From: Alkalibacillus silvisoli
Lineage (GTDB): Bacteria > Bacillota > Bacilli > Bacillales > Alkalibacillaceae
Direction of reading: 5' to 3'
DNA: 64,000 nt
Assembly: GCF_039521975.1 (NCBI RefSeq)
Contig: NZ_BAAACZ010000002.1
Location: 32,424 to 96,423 of the forward strand
The notes beneath the pieces were generated by a model. That model ran no database searches, was not told the DNA's origin, and worked only from the letters and a program-made list of their open reading frames with translations. Positions 16,915 through 25,490 of this stretch are shown in pieces (positions within the stretch are counted from its first letter, which is position 1; every line of letters starts with the position of its first letter). The translations under genes were made by a program, and so were the position numbers.

Positions 16915-16949
16915 AAATAAGCAAGCGATTATTTCGCTTGCTTATTTTT
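16915..16949. terminator. Bidirectional terminator
   Basis: AATAAGCAAGCGA and TCGCTTGCTTATT form a perfect stem with A and T tracts, overlapping the 3' end of the minus-strand antiporter gene. Confidence 0.9.
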
Positions 16950-18413
16950 ATTGTTTAATACCTTCATAAGTTGTGTGTGATATTTTTTGGAGACAAGAAT
17001 GTATAAAAAGTCCCCTGCTTTAATTTCAGTATCCCCATAAGGTGTAACCAATTCGTCTCCTCTTACAATAGCTGCAATGGAGGATTTGGTCGGGAAGTCG
17101 ATCTCATGCAACCTCTTACCAACTATCGCATTATCACGATTTGTTTGGAATTGAACGACTTCTGCATTTGCTTTCGCAATAGAAATCAATTCAATCGAAT
17201 GGTGAGGTGTGTCTTTTGCAGGTCCCATTAAACCTAAATGTTTTGCCACATTAGATATAGTTGAACCTTGAACTAATGCAGAGGTTAAGACAACGAAGAA
17301 AATGATGTTAAAAAATTGATCAGCACCATCAATCCCAGCAACAATTGGGAAGGTTGCCAATACAATCGGAACCGCACCTCTTAAGCCTGCCCAAGAAATG
17401 AAGAGTCGCTCTTTTAAGGTGTACTTCATTTTGATCGTTGATAAAAAGACAGCTATAGGTCTTGCTACAAAAATAAGAACTAATGAAATAAGTATACCTG
17501 CAAAAATATTCGATAACTGAAATACCTGCTCAGGGAATGCCAATAGCCCTAATATAATAAACATCATGATTTGAGCAGTCCAAGCAATTCCTTCGTTAAA
17601 TTGGAAGATCGAGTGTCGATAAGTCAACTCTGAATTACCAATGACTAAAGCCGCAACATAAACAGCAAGAAACCCACTTGCATCAATAAATGATGCTGTG
17701 CTATATGTAACGAAGGCAAACGATACTGCGAGTATGGGATATAGTCCACTTGATTCAAGATTGATTTTATTAATGGCCTTATAAGCCAATTTTCCAATCG
17801 CTAGTCCGAGAACTAAACCAATTCCCATCTGCCAGAAAAAGGATGGTATCAACATCCACAGGTTCGATTCATCACTAATGATCAACTCAATAAACATAAC
17901 AGTTAAAAATACAGCCATGGGATCGTTCGTCCCTGATTCGGCTTCAAGGGTTGCCCCCATCTTCGCTTTAATATTCCGTTCTTTTAAAGTAGCAAATACA
18001 GCAGCTGCATCTGTGGAGCCCACAATTGCACCAAATAGTAATGCTTCTAACCACGTCACATCAAGGATTAAGTAAACAGCTGACCCTGTAATTATTGCGG
18101 TGAAAAGTACACCTGCAGTGGCGAGGGAAATCGAGGGGATAGCTACAGAACGAACAGTGCTCCATTTCGTTTGTAAACCACCTTCAAACAAAATAATAAT
18201 AAGTGCAAGAATACCGATGAATTGAGCTAACTCAACATCATCGAAATATATAATACCAAGTCCATCACTACCAACTGCCATACCAACTGCTATAAAGAGG
18301 ACAAGAGCGGGTAGTCCTAATCGGCTAGAGAATTTAGCAGCGACGATTCCGCTTAGTAATAGAAATGCCACTAAGAAAATTAATCCGTCATTTCCGAATG
18401 TTTCAACAAGCAT
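16929..18413 (-). CDS. CPA1 K+/H+ (or Na+/H+) antiporter, NhaP2/CvrA-like, with TrkA-C domain
   Basis: About 494 residues. Twelve or so helices of the Na_H_Exchanger fold; the ion-binding helix reads ESGTNDPMAVFLT (conserved ND pair) and GAIVGSTDAAAVFATL. The last ~90 residues form a TrkA-C/RCK-C domain (NAIVGKRLHEIDFPTKSSIAAIVRGDELVTPYGDTEI), typical of NhaP2-type potassium/proton antiporters regulated by nucleotides. Role: potassium and pH balance, sensible in a salt-adapted cell. Two adjacent ATGs follow GGGGGG; the second (18413) has the better spacing. Confidence 0.85.
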   Translation of the reverse strand: MLVETFGNDGLIFLVAFLLLSGIVAAKFSSRLGLPALVLFIAVGMAVGSDGLGIIYFDDVELAQFIGILALIIILFEGGLQTKWSTVRSVAIPSISLATAGVLFTAIITGSAVYLILDVTWLEALLFGAIVGSTDAAAVFATLKERNIKAKMGATLEAESGTNDPMAVFLTVMFIELIISDESNLWMLIPSFFWQMGIGLVLGLAIGKLAYKAINKINLESSGLYPILAVSFAFVTYSTASFIDASGFLAVYVAALVIGNSELTYRHSIFQFNEGIAWTAQIMMFIILGLLAFPEQVFQLSNIFAGILISLVLIFVARPIAVFLSTIKMKYTLKERLFISWAGLRGAVPIVLATFPIVAGIDGADQFFNIIFFVVLTSALVQGSTISNVAKHLGLMGPAKDTPHHSIELISIAKANAEVVQFQTNRDNAIVGKRLHEIDFPTKSSIAAIVRGDELVTPYGDTEIKAGDFLYILVSKKYHTQLMKVLNNKNKQAK

Positions 18414-18540
18414 CATTTCCCCCCTTATTAATTTATTTCTTTTTCAATTTTATCATAAATACTTTTATTTAGTTATTAATTTGATTTTTAAGTAGTGTTT
18501 GTGAATTTTATACACATTTGAGCTATTAGGTGCTGTTTTA

Positions 18541-18608
18541 GAGAGGAGCCAAAATATATGGCGTTTGAAGGCTAATCTCGAGTATTGAAGTGGTCACTTC
18601 TTGTTTTT
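18541..18608 (+). promoter_or_regulatory. Structured leader with small terminator-like hairpin before EamA gene
   Basis: GAGA..AGCC pairs with GGCT..TCTC (18541-18579, GG/AA internal loop); then GAAGTG/CACTTC (18587-18600) followed by TTGTTTTT. This looks like an attenuator or simply a terminator of upstream transcription. No known riboswitch class recognised. Confidence 0.3.
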
Positions 18609-18649
18609 ACTTTAATTAATGCTAAGATAGCGTAAAGGTGGTGATTGAG

Positions 18650-19567
18650 ATGATTCGTTCTTACTTGTTCTTAATTATTACGGTTGTCATTTTTTCCGCC
18701 AATTTGTTAGTTGGAAAGGCGATTAGTGAATTGCCACCAATTACGATTACATTCTTTCGCTGTTTAATCGCTGTCATGATTGTTCTTCCTTTTGCTAGAA
18801 AACAATTAAAGTGGCATAACCATGTTTTAATAGAGCACTGGAAACCACTGTTAGGATTTGCTTTAACAGGTGTTGTTTCATTTAATGTATTAGTTTATTT
18901 AGCGTTAAATTATACAACGGCAATTAACGCAGGTATTGTAGAAGCGTCAACGCCTATGTTTGCATTAATTTTAGGTTACTTTTTCTTGAAGGAACGCTTA
19001 ACTAAAAAACAGATTACAGGTATGATGGTCTCTTTTATAGGGGCTGTTTGGGTATTATCAAACGGATCTTTAGAAATGTTAATGTCGCTACAGTTCAATA
19101 CGGGTGATTTAATTATGTTGTTGGCCGTATTGGTATGGGCGATTTATTCGTTATTAGTTAAACAATACAATCACAACTTCCCAATTTATAGCGGTATGGC
19201 TGCGATGTTAAGTTTAGGTGTGGTCATCTTGTTTCCTATGATGTTGATCGAATGGTATGTAGTTGGTTTTCCATTTAATTATATTGAATTAAGCCATTGG
19301 TTAGGACTACTTTTTTTAGGTGTCTTTCCATCCTTTATTGCATTAATGCTTTGGAATTTAGCTGTTGCAGATATAGGGCCATCACTTTCAAGTGTGTTTT
19401 TGAACTTATTGCCCGTATTTACAACGATAGGTGCCATTTTATTTTTAGACGAAAGCTTATTAGTCGCACATATTTTTGGTGGTTTATTAGTTATAATGGG
19501 TGTGTTATTAGTTAATATGAATCTTAAAAATATTAAATACTTTAGAAAACGTAAACGAGTAGAGTGA
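18650..19567 (+). CDS. EamA-family (DMT) transporter
   Basis: About 305 residues, ten predicted helices formed by two EamA repeats (FSANLLVGKAISELPPITITFFRC in the first; LAVLVWAIYSLLVKQYNHNFP in the second). Drug/metabolite transporters of this type export amino acids or other metabolites; substrate cannot be inferred. The start is the ATG at 18650, six bases after AAAGGTGG; a GTG at 18638 overlaps that ribosome site. A short positively charged tail (KYFRKRKRVE) ends the protein. Confidence 0.88.
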   Translation: MIRSYLFLIITVVIFSANLLVGKAISELPPITITFFRCLIAVMIVLPFARKQLKWHNHVLIEHWKPLLGFALTGVVSFNVLVYLALNYTTAINAGIVEASTPMFALILGYFFLKERLTKKQITGMMVSFIGAVWVLSNGSLEMLMSLQFNTGDLIMLLAVLVWAIYSLLVKQYNHNFPIYSGMAAMLSLGVVILFPMMLIEWYVVGFPFNYIELSHWLGLLFLGVFPSFIALMLWNLAVADIGPSLSSVFLNLLPVFTTIGAILFLDESLLVAHIFGGLLVIMGVLLVNMNLKNIKYFRKRKRVE

Positions 19568-19632
19568 AGAAAAGAATCAGAGTTAAAGGATAAACAGTCG
19601 TTAAAAATAATTGACACTATGACCCGACCGGA

Positions 19633-19688
19633 ATCAAAATGCTTAAATTTCCTCGGGAAAACATTATCAGCGTTAGACCATTTTGATG
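19633..19688. repeat. Short copy of the ATCAAAATGC-bounded repeat
   Basis: GGAATCAAAATGC at the left and CATTTTGAT at the right flank a 36-base inside that includes TTATCAGCGTT, the reverse complement of the AACGCTGATAA core. Shortened relative to 5214-5318. Confidence 0.55.
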
Positions 19689-19710
19689 TAGTGCGAAATC
19701 TAACGCAAAT

Positions 19711-19749
19711 AATCCGAACGAGCTCATGAGTGATGAATCGTTCGGATTT
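19711..19749. terminator. CCGAACG-type terminator repeat
   Basis: AATCCGAACGA and TCGTTCGGATT pair. It lies between convergent genes (EamA plus, mreBH minus) and can serve both. Confidence 0.75.
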
Positions 19750-19775
19750 ACTGTTATTACAACTGATTATTTGTT

Positions 19776-20783
19776 TTATTTACTAGCTTTTTGTAGTTTG
19801 TGAATCATTTGTAATGATTTACCTGTACCGATTGCAACGCATTCTAATGGGTTTTCAGCAATATGAACGGGTACATCTACCTCGCTTGATAACCAATCAG
19901 ACATGCCTTTTAGAAGTGCGCCACCACCTGTTACAGTAATACCTTGATCGACAATATCACCACTTAATTCTGGTGGACAGTTTTCAAGTGTTGACTTAAT
20001 AGCTTCGAGAATATTTTCTAATGGTTCACGAATAGCTTCTTGAATTTCTTTGGAATCAAGCGTAATTGTCTTAGGTAAACCTGCTACTAAGTCACGACCT
20101 CTTACTTCAATGATGACAGGTTCATGTTCCACTAATGCGTAACCAATTTCCATTTTAATCGTTTCAGCTGTTCGTTCTCCGATTAATACGTTATAATTTT
20201 TGCGCACGTACTGAATTATGGCTGAGTCGATATGATCACCACCAACACGAACTGACTGTGCTGATACGACTCCACCAAATGAAATGATTGCAACTTCACT
20301 TGTTCCACCACCAATATCAACAACAACGTTAGAAACTGGCTCATCTACTGGTAATCCAGCTCCAATTGCCGCTGCTAATGGCTCCTCGATGATGTGTACA
20401 TGCTTAGCTCCGTACTCTTTGACAGCATTTTCGATGGCACGACGTTCAACAGATGTCGACCCTGTTGGTGCACAAATAATAACATTAGGTTTACGCATGG
20501 AAACACCAACACGTTTACTTACTTTTTTAAGCATTTCGCTTAACATTTGTGCTGTTACTTCGTAGTCAGCAATTACACCATCTTTTAACGGACGGATCGA
20601 TGTAATATTAGCAGGCGTTTTACCAATCATATCTTTAGCTTCATGCCCAACAGCTAGTACATTTCCGGTCTTTGAGTCAACTGCAACAACAGATGGTTCG
20701 TTAAATACAACACCTTTGCTCTTACTATATATTAATAAGTTTGCAGTACCTAAGTCTATTCCAATTTCTGCATTTGCAAACAT
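19776..20783 (-). CDS. mreBH: MreB-like actin homologue, MreBH type
   Basis: 335 residues, the length of B. subtilis MreBH. Actin-fold phosphate loops: GIDLGTANLLIYSKSKG near the N-terminus, VVVDIGGGTSEVAIISFGG in the middle, VTGGGALLKGMSDWL near the C-terminus. The wording of NVVVDIGGGT.EVAIISFGGVVS and LENCPPELSGDIVDQGI is closest, from memory, to MreBH rather than MreB or Mbl, and like mreBH it stands alone and not in an mreBCD operon. Membrane-associated filament guiding side-wall peptidoglycan synthesis and lytic enzymes such as LytE. Confidence 0.88.
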   Translation of the reverse strand: MFANAEIGIDLGTANLLIYSKSKGVVFNEPSVVAVDSKTGNVLAVGHEAKDMIGKTPANITSIRPLKDGVIADYEVTAQMLSEMLKKVSKRVGVSMRKPNVIICAPTGSTSVERRAIENAVKEYGAKHVHIIEEPLAAAIGAGLPVDEPVSNVVVDIGGGTSEVAIISFGGVVSAQSVRVGGDHIDSAIIQYVRKNYNVLIGERTAETIKMEIGYALVEHEPVIIEVRGRDLVAGLPKTITLDSKEIQEAIREPLENILEAIKSTLENCPPELSGDIVDQGITVTGGGALLKGMSDWLSSEVDVPVHIAENPLECVAIGTGKSLQMIHKLQKASK

Positions 20784-20880
20784 TGTGATGCCTCCATATC
20801 TATATGTGTGTGTTTATATTATCTATACAATTCGTAAGTTTATCACGATTTTTGGTTAATTGAGGTTAAAAATTTTTGAC

Positions 20881-20911
20881 AAAAAAATTACAGAGGACTG
20901 AACCTCTGTAA
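20881..20911 (-). terminator. Terminator of yflJ
   Basis: Minus strand: TTACAGAGG and CCTCTGTAA pair with a 6-base loop, followed by TTTTTTT. Confidence 0.85.
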
Positions 20912-20920
20912 TAATGATGG

Positions 20921-21052
20921 TTATTTCTTCTTGCTTTCTAATAAGTTTGCAAGAGTTGATGCATCATATTTCTCTATTTTACGACCTTCGTAATTGTTAA
21001 TACCAATTTTCTTAAGCTCAGATACGTACCAACCTTTAGTACCAACGTACAT
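20921..21052 (-). CDS. yflJ: YflJ-like small protein (DUF2639), 43 aa
   Basis: A 43-codon frame on the minus strand starting MYVGTKGWYVSELKKIGI and ending LLESKKK. The wording and length match the YflJ/DUF2639 family of Bacillaceae; function unknown. AAGGAGGG lies eight bases before the ATG and a strong terminator follows, supporting a real, separately transcribed gene. Confidence 0.8.
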   Translation of the reverse strand: MYVGTKGWYVSELKKIGINNYEGRKIEKYDASTLANLLESKKK

Positions 21053-21251
21053 GTATAGCCCTCCTTTAGTTTTACCCTAAAAAGTATGCAAAAGATATTT
21101 TACCATCAAACCTTTACATAAAAAAGAGTAATATATAGAATTTATAAGGAAATTTATCTTTTAATTCGGTATAATGGAGATGAATAACTCCAAAAGTTAT
21201 CATAACATTTGATTTGAAAAAAGCAAACATTTAATATAGAAAGGTTTTTAG

Positions 21252-21977
21252 ATGTCATATAAATCATTAAACGAGATTAAAGGAAGATTAGAGAAGCTTG
21301 GAACGTATGAACTGAATGAGGACAGATTTGTTCAGATTGCGGATTCAGCACTTGAATATGAAAAGCCAGTTGATCGCCTATTAAATGGGTATCAAAATTT
21401 ACTTAGTGAAGTTTCTAATCAAATGGGGAAGATGGATGAACATATGGGGATTAAGCCCTCTTGTCAAATGGGGTGTGCATTTTGTTGTTATTTCCCTATT
21501 ATTGTAACAAGGCTTGAGGCGAAAATGATAATTCGTGCGATCGAACAGATGGAACCAGATGAGAAGCTTGCACTTCAATCACACTTGAAGGATTATTTTA
21601 AAAAACATGAAGAGAAGATTGATTATTGTACGTCGTTAGATTTTGAACATGAAGACACAAAATTTGACTATATGAAAGAGCAATTACCATGTCCGTTATT
21701 AAATACAGAAACAAATACATGTATGGCATATGAGTGGCGACCATTGCCATGTCGAACCTATGTTAATTATTTGAACCCGAAAATATGTGAAGATCAATTG
21801 GTCCCAGAAGAAACGGTAAGCTTTGAGTTTTTATATGAAGATTATATGAGTAATTTAAATCAAGTTGCCAAGGAAGTTGCATACGAAGATAATGAATTGT
21901 TGGATTATCCTGAGGACATTTTTGAATATAATTATTTACCTGTATTTTTAAAACAATGGATCAATAGGGGAGGCTAA
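21252..21977 (+). CDS. YkgJ-type cysteine-cluster protein (CxxxCxxCC)
   Basis: 241 residues. Cys cluster CQMGCAFCC near residue 73 and a second cluster LPCPLLNTETNTCMAYEWRPLPCR near 150-170. This spacing is that of the YkgJ/UPF0153 'putative zinc- or iron-chelating domain' family. No signal or membrane helix. Role in Bacillaceae unknown; possibly metal handling. The next gene starts 2 bases after its stop. Confidence 0.8.
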   Translation: MSYKSLNEIKGRLEKLGTYELNEDRFVQIADSALEYEKPVDRLLNGYQNLLSEVSNQMGKMDEHMGIKPSCQMGCAFCCYFPIIVTRLEAKMIIRAIEQMEPDEKLALQSHLKDYFKKHEEKIDYCTSLDFEHEDTKFDYMKEQLPCPLLNTETNTCMAYEWRPLPCRTYVNYLNPKICEDQLVPEETVSFEFLYEDYMSNLNQVAKEVAYEDNELLDYPEDIFEYNYLPVFLKQWINRGG

Positions 21978-21979
21978 AG

Positions 21980-22462
21980 GTGAAGAAAGGGGTCATTATT
22001 TTTACTGTTATTGTGTTAACAATTGTGGGTGCATTGATCTATTCTGAGGTACAAAAATTGACAACAATTGAAGAAGCGGTTACCGAAGACATAAATGGGT
22101 CATATACTTTTATGAGTGTTGAAGCCAGGTCTTATGTTGATGAAGGATATCCAAACTTCACTGCTTCTATTTCAGCTATTGAAGATGAAGAGTTAATTGA
22201 TCCTTTATTAAGTGAGTTATCAACTATTGAACTTAAAGAGAATGAAGATGTTAGATTAATTGAACCTAAGTATTACATTGGTACAACGATCAGAGACCAA
22301 GAGAGTGATGATTATTATAGTCAAAAGAGCGTAAATGTTTACTTTAAAGAAGAGCATGTACGAATTAACGGTCAAACTTATGACATACGTGATGATTCTA
22401 ATCCGGTTGAAATATTTGAGGAGTGGATTGAGCAATTTGAACTTGAATGGGAAGAAGTCTGA
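21980..22462 (+). CDS. Membrane-anchored exported protein, unknown
   Basis: 160 residues from a GTG, two bases after the upstream stop, with GGGGAGG just before. The N-terminus (MKKGVIIFTVIVLTIVGALIYSEV) is an uncleaved signal anchor; the rest is extracytoplasmic, very acidic and beta-rich. No family recognised. Co-transcribed with the Cys-cluster gene. Confidence 0.65.
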   Translation: MKKGVIIFTVIVLTIVGALIYSEVQKLTTIEEAVTEDINGSYTFMSVEARSYVDEGYPNFTASISAIEDEELIDPLLSELSTIELKENEDVRLIEPKYYIGTTIRDQESDDYYSQKSVNVYFKEEHVRINGQTYDIRDDSNPVEIFEEWIEQFELEWEEV

Positions 22463-22479
22463 GTCCTCATAAAAGAAAA

Positions 22480-22757
22480 GGCTCTGTTAAAGCTTAGTGT
22501 AGAGTATTAAAAAGGTTGCTCTAAGTTGTTTTATTGTGATGATCGAAGGTGGCGACTTCTGATCGACTAACATTTAGTCCTTCCGCTAAAATCTTAAAAC
22601 GTCGTGTTTCCACCACGTCCTGTGTAAGTACGTCCTGTGGCAGGCGTCGATATTAGATCGTCCGGGTCGTCAACAGGAATAGCACGAGTCTCTGAAGACC
22701 CCTAAAGGCCACGCTTTTGGGCAGAGAGATGCACCTAACAACGGACTTTAACAAAGC
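22480..22757. repeat. MITE-like intergenic element, 278 bp
   Basis: Bounded by imperfect inverted ends: GGCTCTGTTAAAGCT on the left and, reversed, GCTTTGTTAAAGTCC on the right (11 of the 12 core bases GCTxTGTTAAAG agree). The inside has no credible reading frame and is GC-richer than its surroundings. Parts resemble the sequence at 63310-63525 (AAGTACGTC, TCGA.TAACA, GGACTTTAA). Possible non-autonomous transposon relic. Confidence 0.45.
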
Positions 22758-22764
22758 GAAAGAA

Positions 22765-22810
22765 AAAAGAGGTTGCTGGGGCAAAAGACTTTTCCCAGTA
22801 ACCTCTTTTA
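22765..22810. terminator. Bidirectional terminator
   Basis: AAAAGAGGTTGCTGGG pairs with CCCAGTAACCTCTTTT (one mismatch), loop about 14 bases; lies between convergent genes. Confidence 0.8.
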
Positions 22811-22899
22811 TGTTTAAAGTCAGTAATGATACAACCTGAACCTCTTACTAAGCTACGACTCTGTTCTTTAGAGCTTACTAATCGCGGATTTCCTAATTG

Positions 22900-23727
22900 T
22901 TACTGATCACTTAATGTTTCAACAAGTACTAAACGCTTATCATCAACTGGTTTGACTTTTGAATCGGTTAACCACATTGCTGACATACCAAGTTGTAGTG
23001 CTGGGGCGATTTCATTCATGAAATTATCGCCAACTGATAATACCTGGTTAGGAGATATGTTATAACGTTTTAACACACCTTCAAAATGCTCTTTCGTATA
23101 GACCGGCTTACGGGCCCAAGAGATCAATTCAACAAAATATTTGTCCAACTCTAAAAACTGTAACAAGCGCTTAGCATCTTCTTCATCACTGTTGGTACAT
23201 ACAATTAACGTATGGTCTTGATAGATTGTGTCTAAATAATCTTTTAAACCTGGTGTTTGGTTTAGATAGCCATCAAGTTCAGCCATTTGTTCTTTTGTTT
23301 TATTATAGGATTGTTGAATAGTCTCGACTGTGATGCCGAAATGGCGTGCAATCGCATATGGTGGCCACCAACCATCACCAATTGGAACCCAGTTAACAAA
23401 GTCAAAATCACTTGCTTTAATCTGATTAGGTGTATTTTCAACTTGTATAACTTCATCGTCCCAATTACGAGCTTCTGTTAATTCTTCTGTAAACGGATCC
23501 CAAGTCCAAATTAAATCACGCTGTCCATCATAAATCTTCCCAATTTGTACAGGGTGGTTACCTTCTAAAATTTGATGATAGATCATTTCGAATTGCTTTT
23601 GTTGTTCTGAGGGAAGGTAAGCTTTTAAGTTCTCTGTATGTAATTTAAAGTGCTCAGTTCCTTCATATAAAGTTCCGTCAAGGTCAAAAATAACAACATC
23701 ATGCTGTTCTAAAAATTGTTTATTCAT
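22900..23727 (-). CDS. HAD-superfamily hydrolase
   Basis: 275 residues. Motif I VIFDLDGTLYEG, motif II VCTNSDE, motif III/IV KPVYTKEHFEGVLKRYNI ... LSVGDNFMNEIAPA. A large cap of about 140 residues lies between motifs I and II. Probably a small-molecule phosphatase of subfamily I; substrate unknown. AAGGAAGGGTG precedes the ATG. Stands alone on the minus strand. Confidence 0.8.
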   Translation of the reverse strand: MNKQFLEQHDVVIFDLDGTLYEGTEHFKLHTENLKAYLPSEQQKQFEMIYHQILEGNHPVQIGKIYDGQRDLIWTWDPFTEELTEARNWDDEVIQVENTPNQIKASDFDFVNWVPIGDGWWPPYAIARHFGITVETIQQSYNKTKEQMAELDGYLNQTPGLKDYLDTIYQDHTLIVCTNSDEEDAKRLLQFLELDKYFVELISWARKPVYTKEHFEGVLKRYNISPNQVLSVGDNFMNEIAPALQLGMSAMWLTDSKVKPVDDKRLVLVETLSDQ

Positions 23728-23904
23728 ACTTTCACCCTTCCTTGTTAAAGTCTAGCTCAAAAGATGATGAACTATACTTTAACCCCTTTATCTCTATATG
23801 TTAAGACTTTTAAATTATTTTATCACAGTTAGCTTTAAACTACTATTTTTAGTCAATTTCATGTAAAATATACATAGAATACAACCACCGAAAGGAAAGT
23901 CAGC

Positions 23905-24645
23905 ATGCGAACGATATGGACATTTACATATGCAATCAGTTTCTTGTTTTATGCGGCTATAAAGCTCCGACAATTAAAACGAAAGAGCACATTTGAGCAA
24001 CAAGAATTAATACATAAAGTCCCTAAACAATTCGGCAGACAAGTTGTTAAAAAGTCTGGTTCAAAGGTAATTGTTAAAGGAGAAGAGAATATACCTGAAG
24101 GGTCTTTCTTACTTGTTAGTAATCATCAAGGCAACTTTGATATATTTACATTGTTAGGCTATTTTAAAAAGCCATTTGGTTTCATTGCGAAAATTGAATT
24201 AAACCGAATTCCGGTAGCTCGCCCGTGGATGGAGTATATGGGGTGTCTATTTCTAGACCGTCATGATCGAAGGCAATCAGTCGAAACGTTTAAACGTGGC
24301 ATTGAACTACTACGTTCTGGTTATAATATTGCGATTTTCCCTGAGGGTACCCGAACTAAAAGCGGTCAAATGGATGAATTTAAAGAAGGAAGTTTTTCAT
24401 TAGCTAGAAAAGCGGGAGTACCTGTATTGCCAATCATGATTAATGGTACATATAAAGCAATGGAGGGAAATGATAATAAGATTAAGCCTGAAACTTTTCA
24501 TTTGACGATTTGTGAACCCATTTTACCAGAAGAGTATAGTGACATGAGCTTAGAAGAGCTATCTGAAGAAACGAAAAAGCGAATCCAACGAGCTCTTGAC
24601 GAAAGCGATGGAACTGAAATCAAGAGAGATAAACAATTGGCTTAA
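23905..24645 (+). CDS. plsC: 1-acyl-sn-glycerol-3-phosphate acyltransferase
   Basis: 246 residues. Acyltransferase motifs: NHQGNFD (NHx4D, about residue 72), motif III FPEGTRTKSG, and motif IV VLPIMINGTYKAM. A hydrophobic N-terminal segment anchors it in the membrane. It makes phosphatidic acid from lysophosphatidic acid and acyl-ACP or acyl-phosphate-derived donors. The gene has its own ribosome site (GAAAGGAAAG) and precedes yfkJ by about 75 bases. Confidence 0.9.
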   Translation: MRTIWTFTYAISFLFYAAIKLRQLKRKSTFEQQELIHKVPKQFGRQVVKKSGSKVIVKGEENIPEGSFLLVSNHQGNFDIFTLLGYFKKPFGFIAKIELNRIPVARPWMEYMGCLFLDRHDRRQSVETFKRGIELLRSGYNIAIFPEGTRTKSGQMDEFKEGSFSLARKAGVPVLPIMINGTYKAMEGNDNKIKPETFHLTICEPILPEEYSDMSLEELSEETKKRIQRALDESDGTEIKRDKQLA

Positions 24646-24720
24646 AGTAATAGTTTGTTTTAGACTAAAAAGACAAGGGGTATAGTTAACGAAGTGCGAA
24701 TATGTAAGGTGTAGGTGATT

Positions 24721-25194
24721 ATGATGGTGAAAGTTTTATTTGTTTGTTTAGGTAATATTTGTCGTTCTCCGATGGCTGAGGCGGTATTTCAGGATTTAGT
24801 TCATAATAAAGGATTAGAAGAAAAATTTGTTGTAGATTCAGCGGGTACAGGTGATTACCATGTTGGTTCATCACCACATAAAGGGACTGTTGAAAAGCTT
24901 AAGGAAAATGGTATTAATGCAAATGGCCTGACAGCAAGGCAAATTAGTCGAGAGGATTTTGATCATTTTGATTATATAATTGCTATGGATGATGATAATA
25001 TAGAGGCAATAAACATCCTTGAAACAGAAGAACATCAGGCTGAAATCATTAAACTATTAGATTACAATCAGAATTCTCAAGTGAAGAATGTCCCTGATCC
25101 TTATTTTACAGGTGATTTTGATAAAACTTATGAGTTAGTCTCACAAGCATGTAAGAATTTATTAGATGATATTAGAAGCAAAAAAGAGCTCTAA
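24721..25194 (+). CDS. yfkJ: Low-molecular-weight protein tyrosine phosphatase YfkJ
   Basis: About 157 residues. Catalytic P-loop VCLGNICRSPMAE (C-x5-R-S) at the N-terminus and general acid DPYF near the C-terminus (NVPDPYFTGDF). Followed by yfkI and yfkH homologues as in B. subtilis, where YfkJ is a stress-related tyrosine/arginine-type phosphatase. A GTG at 24715 is in frame, but ATG at 24721 is better placed after AAGGTGTAGG. Confidence 0.92.
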   Translation: MMVKVLFVCLGNICRSPMAEAVFQDLVHNKGLEEKFVVDSAGTGDYHVGSSPHKGTVEKLKENGINANGLTARQISREDFDHFDYIIAMDDDNIEAINILETEEHQAEIIKLLDYNQNSQVKNVPDPYFTGDFDKTYELVSQACKNLLDDIRSKKEL

Positions 25195-25210
25195 AATTGG
25201 AGGTAATACA

Positions 25211-25480
25211 ATGCGCTTATGGCAAAAAGGGGTAGTATTTGGAGCGCTTATTGGTTTTTTAATCACATTATTTAAGCGAGAAGAACGTCAGTATGTTTTT
25301 GATCAATCGAAACAAGCTATTGAACAAGTAAAGTGTATTTATCATCACCCAACACAATCGGTACACCAATTAAGAGTTCGGCTTAGTGATGTCACCTCAG
25401 GTGTTGATCAGTTTGTCAATCAATTAGATCAAATTGAAAAGAAGTTAAGTGAGAGAACTGAAGACAAATTAAACCAGTAG
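25211..25480 (+). CDS. yfkI: YfkI-like small membrane-anchored protein
   Basis: 89 residues. The N-terminus MRLWQKGVVFGALIGFLITLF is a membrane anchor; the remainder is an amphipathic, Gln-rich coiled-coil-like tail. It lies between yfkJ and yfkH as in B. subtilis. ATG at 25211 after GGAGG; an in-frame upstream TTG at 25166 overlaps yfkJ and is unlikely. Function unknown. Confidence 0.75.
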   Translation: MRLWQKGVVFGALIGFLITLFKREERQYVFDQSKQAIEQVKCIYHHPTQSVHQLRVRLSDVTSGVDQFVNQLDQIEKKLSERTEDKLNQ

Positions 25481-25490
25481 GTGAACATTT

